Source: Chryseobacterium sp. YIM B08800 (GTDB lineage: Bacteria > Bacteroidota > Bacteroidia > Flavobacteriales > Weeksellaceae). From it: a stretch of DNA of 64,000 nt. Below, piece by piece: positions 62,579 through 64,000 of the stretch (the stretch's first letter is position 1; each line of letters opens with the position of its first letter). The notes below the pieces were generated by a model, which was not told the DNA's origin, did not search any database, and saw nothing but the letters and a program-made list of their open reading frames with translations. The stretch lies in assembly GCF_026163565.1 (NCBI RefSeq), contig NZ_JAPDKN010000027.1, forward strand, positions 33,049 to 97,048, written 5' to 3'. The position numbers were made by a program, and so were the translations under genes.

Positions 62579-63649
62579 ATGAAAAACGCACAAGCAACTA
62601 TATATCAAACGAATCACAAGATAAACTGGTTCCAAAAGTTTCTCTTGGTTTGTTCAGGAGGGAACATCCACATCTTGAGAAAAACACCAAGTGAATGGAA
62701 TAAATTTGCAGGAATAGGCGGAATTGTTCTTTTCACAGCAGTTTTCGCAACATTATCTGCAACCTATGCAATGTTCACCATTTTCGATAATCTTTGGGCA
62801 TCAATTGGCTTTGGAATTCTTTGGGGCTTAATGATTTTTAATCTGGATCGATACATCGTTTCATCCATCAAAAAAACAGGATCTTGGTGGAATCAGATTC
62901 TGATGTCTATCCCGAGATTGATTTTGGCAACATTTTTAGGAATTATCATTTCCAAACCTTTAGAATTGAAAATCTTTGAGAAGGAAGTCAACAAACAGTT
63001 GAATACCATTATTCAACGTAATAAAACAGATCTTCAAAAACAAATGAACGGCAGAATTCTTCAACAGAGCGGACCTTTCGAAACTGAAAAAAAACAAATC
63101 TCCGAAAAGATTGCGCAGTATCAAAAATCTTACGATTCTGCATCTGTTGAACTTGAAAAAGAAATTTTAGGAAAACAGACCAATCTAACAAGTGGAAAAG
63201 TAGGTTTTGGTTCAAATGCAAAAAGAAAACAAGAACTAAAAGAACAACGCAGACAAGACTTAGAAAATTATCAAAAGCAAGTAGCCACAAGATTAGAATA
63301 TCTAGACAAAGAAATTTCTAAAGTCTACACCAACCTTGAAACAGAAAGAAAATCTACAGAAACATTTGAAGATAAATTCAACGGGTTTGCGGCAAGATTA
63401 CAAGCCTTAGACGAATTAGGAAAAAACTCAGCAATTATCGCCACTGCAGCAGCATTCATTATGGGTTTGTTTATCACCTTGGAAATTTCACCGGTTTTAA
63501 TTAAATTGATTTCTTCAGTTGGTCCTTATGATTATCTTTTAGAGAAAACGGAAAATGATTTCCGTCTCTATTCTAAAGAAAAAATTGAAAAAGGAAATGC
63601 ATTAACTGATTTTCGGATCGATGATTTTAAAGATCAATTGAAAAATTGA
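62579..63649 (+). CDS. DUF4407 membrane protein
   Basis: A 356-residue protein with 'CSGGNIHILRKTPSEWNKFAGIGGIVLFTAVFATLSATYAMF' at the N-terminus, three membrane segments within the first 125 residues ('SIGFGILWGLMIFNLDRYIVSSI' is the DUF4407 hallmark), a long charged coiled coil at about 140-275 (many Gln, Lys, Glu), and a final transmembrane helix near 290-312. The coiled coil would sit on one side of the inner membrane. Function is unknown. The start at 62579 is fixed by the promoter position. Confidence 0.85.
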   Translation: MKNAQATIYQTNHKINWFQKFLLVCSGGNIHILRKTPSEWNKFAGIGGIVLFTAVFATLSATYAMFTIFDNLWASIGFGILWGLMIFNLDRYIVSSIKKTGSWWNQILMSIPRLILATFLGIIISKPLELKIFEKEVNKQLNTIIQRNKTDLQKQMNGRILQQSGPFETEKKQISEKIAQYQKSYDSASVELEKEILGKQTNLTSGKVGFGSNAKRKQELKEQRRQDLENYQKQVATRLEYLDKEISKVYTNLETERKSTETFEDKFNGFAARLQALDELGKNSAIIATAAAFIMGLFITLEISPVLIKLISSVGPYDYLLEKTENDFRLYSKEKIEKGNALTDFRIDDFKDQLKN

Positions 63650-63677
63650 CAATTTAACAACACTAATTTTTATAAAA

Positions 63678-63714
63678 TCAAAAAAACTCGCAAATAAATG
63701 CGAGTTTTTTTGAT
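63678..63714 (+). terminator. DUF4407 gene terminator
   Basis: ATCAAAAAAACTCGCA / TGCGAGTTTTTTTGAT perfect stem with T-run. Confidence 0.9.
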
Positions 63715-64000
63715 TTAAATAACATTAAATTAAATATTCATTACCCATTTCATTATATAGATAAATATCTACAAACATATTGACATATATCTAAAGGATT
63801 TTTTATGATTGAGTTTATTATGTTAATAAATTTACATTATAAAAGTTGAGAGAAAAACCTGATGATTTTTAGCTCAGATTTTATAAAACACAAATGATGA
63901 AAATTTAGTTTTCAATAGAGGTAAAAACTCAGTGATGAAAAATTAGACTGTTTTTACTCGATGAGCCCGAAAAAAGGCTCTCGGGTAAATACGAAAAAAA
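63715..64000. other. gene-free window end with a small structured segment
   Basis: No coding frame or clear promoter is visible in these 286 bp. Near the end (63963-63985) GAGCC can pair with GGCTC and the overlapping CCCGA with TCGGG. Both helices use the same two C bases (63966-63967), so they exclude each other. The segment may belong to the leader of a gene beyond the window. Confidence 0.4.

Noticed and set aside
63957..63990. Hammerhead-like ribozyme core
   Set aside because: The conserved CTGATGA and GAAA elements do not occur together in the needed order and spacing.
1..64000. Prophage, insertion sequence, tRNA or rRNA genes
   Set aside because: No transposase, integrase, phage structural gene, terminal inverted repeats or tRNA cloverleaf was recognised in any gap.

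Overview
The window is about 64 kb of AT-rich chromosome from a member of the Bacteroidota, most likely a Flavobacteriia / Weeksellaceae species close to Chryseobacterium. This rests on three things: promoters of the TTTG-N19-TAnnTTTG type before many genes; secreted proteins ending in type IX secretion system (T9SS) C-terminal domains; and the types of housekeeping gene present. No rRNA, tRNA, CRISPR array, prophage or insertion sequence was seen. Both window edges lack complete genes.

Layout. 1-12 kb is housekeeping: the end of an alpha/beta hydrolase, a patatin-like lipase, an NrnA-like DHH phosphoesterase, rpmH, an FtsE-like ATPase, the minus-strand run ribE / NtrY-like histidine kinase / trmN6, pdxA, yceD-rpmF, accB-accC and rocD. 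12-25 kb is a surface-glycan locus with eight recognisable glycosyltransferases, two members of an unassigned GT-like family, a DUF6492-type protein, a polysaccharide deacetylase and a mannose-isomerase-type cupin. No flippase, polymerase or export gene is visible in it. 25-29 kb holds gltX, accA, a DUF6759-type secreted protein and tsf.

29.5-43.3 kb is the most distinctive part: four consecutive giant secreted proteins (945-1300 aa). Each has a signal peptide, a conserved N-terminal module like the bacterial IgGFc-binding family, Ig/SprB-type repeats and a gliding-motility-type T9SS C-terminal domain, and each has its own promoter and terminator. A carboxypeptidase-regulatory-like protein and three more DUF6759-type envelope proteins follow, with trmB embedded among them. 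47-49 kb is rplM-rpsI-rpsB on the minus strand. tsf, normally next to rpsB, lies 18 kb away in opposite orientation, and DUF6759-type genes sit in inverted orientation at both ends of the intervening block, which suggests an old inversion.

49-64 kb holds a fused B12-dependent acyl-CoA mutase (IcmF type), small lipoproteins, a Dph6-like ATPase, a serine hydrolase, a PadR regulator with three tandem paralogous membrane proteins, a 2H phosphoesterase, ruvC, a T9SS-exported M43 metalloprotease and a DUF4407 membrane protein.

The least explained signal at sequence level is a set of intergenic elements with 7-bp periodicity and inverted halves (TTAGAnn / TCAGAnn type). They lie immediately after stop codons, both inside operons and between convergent genes. 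A GC-rich dispersed-repeat-like segment also lies in frame inside gltX.
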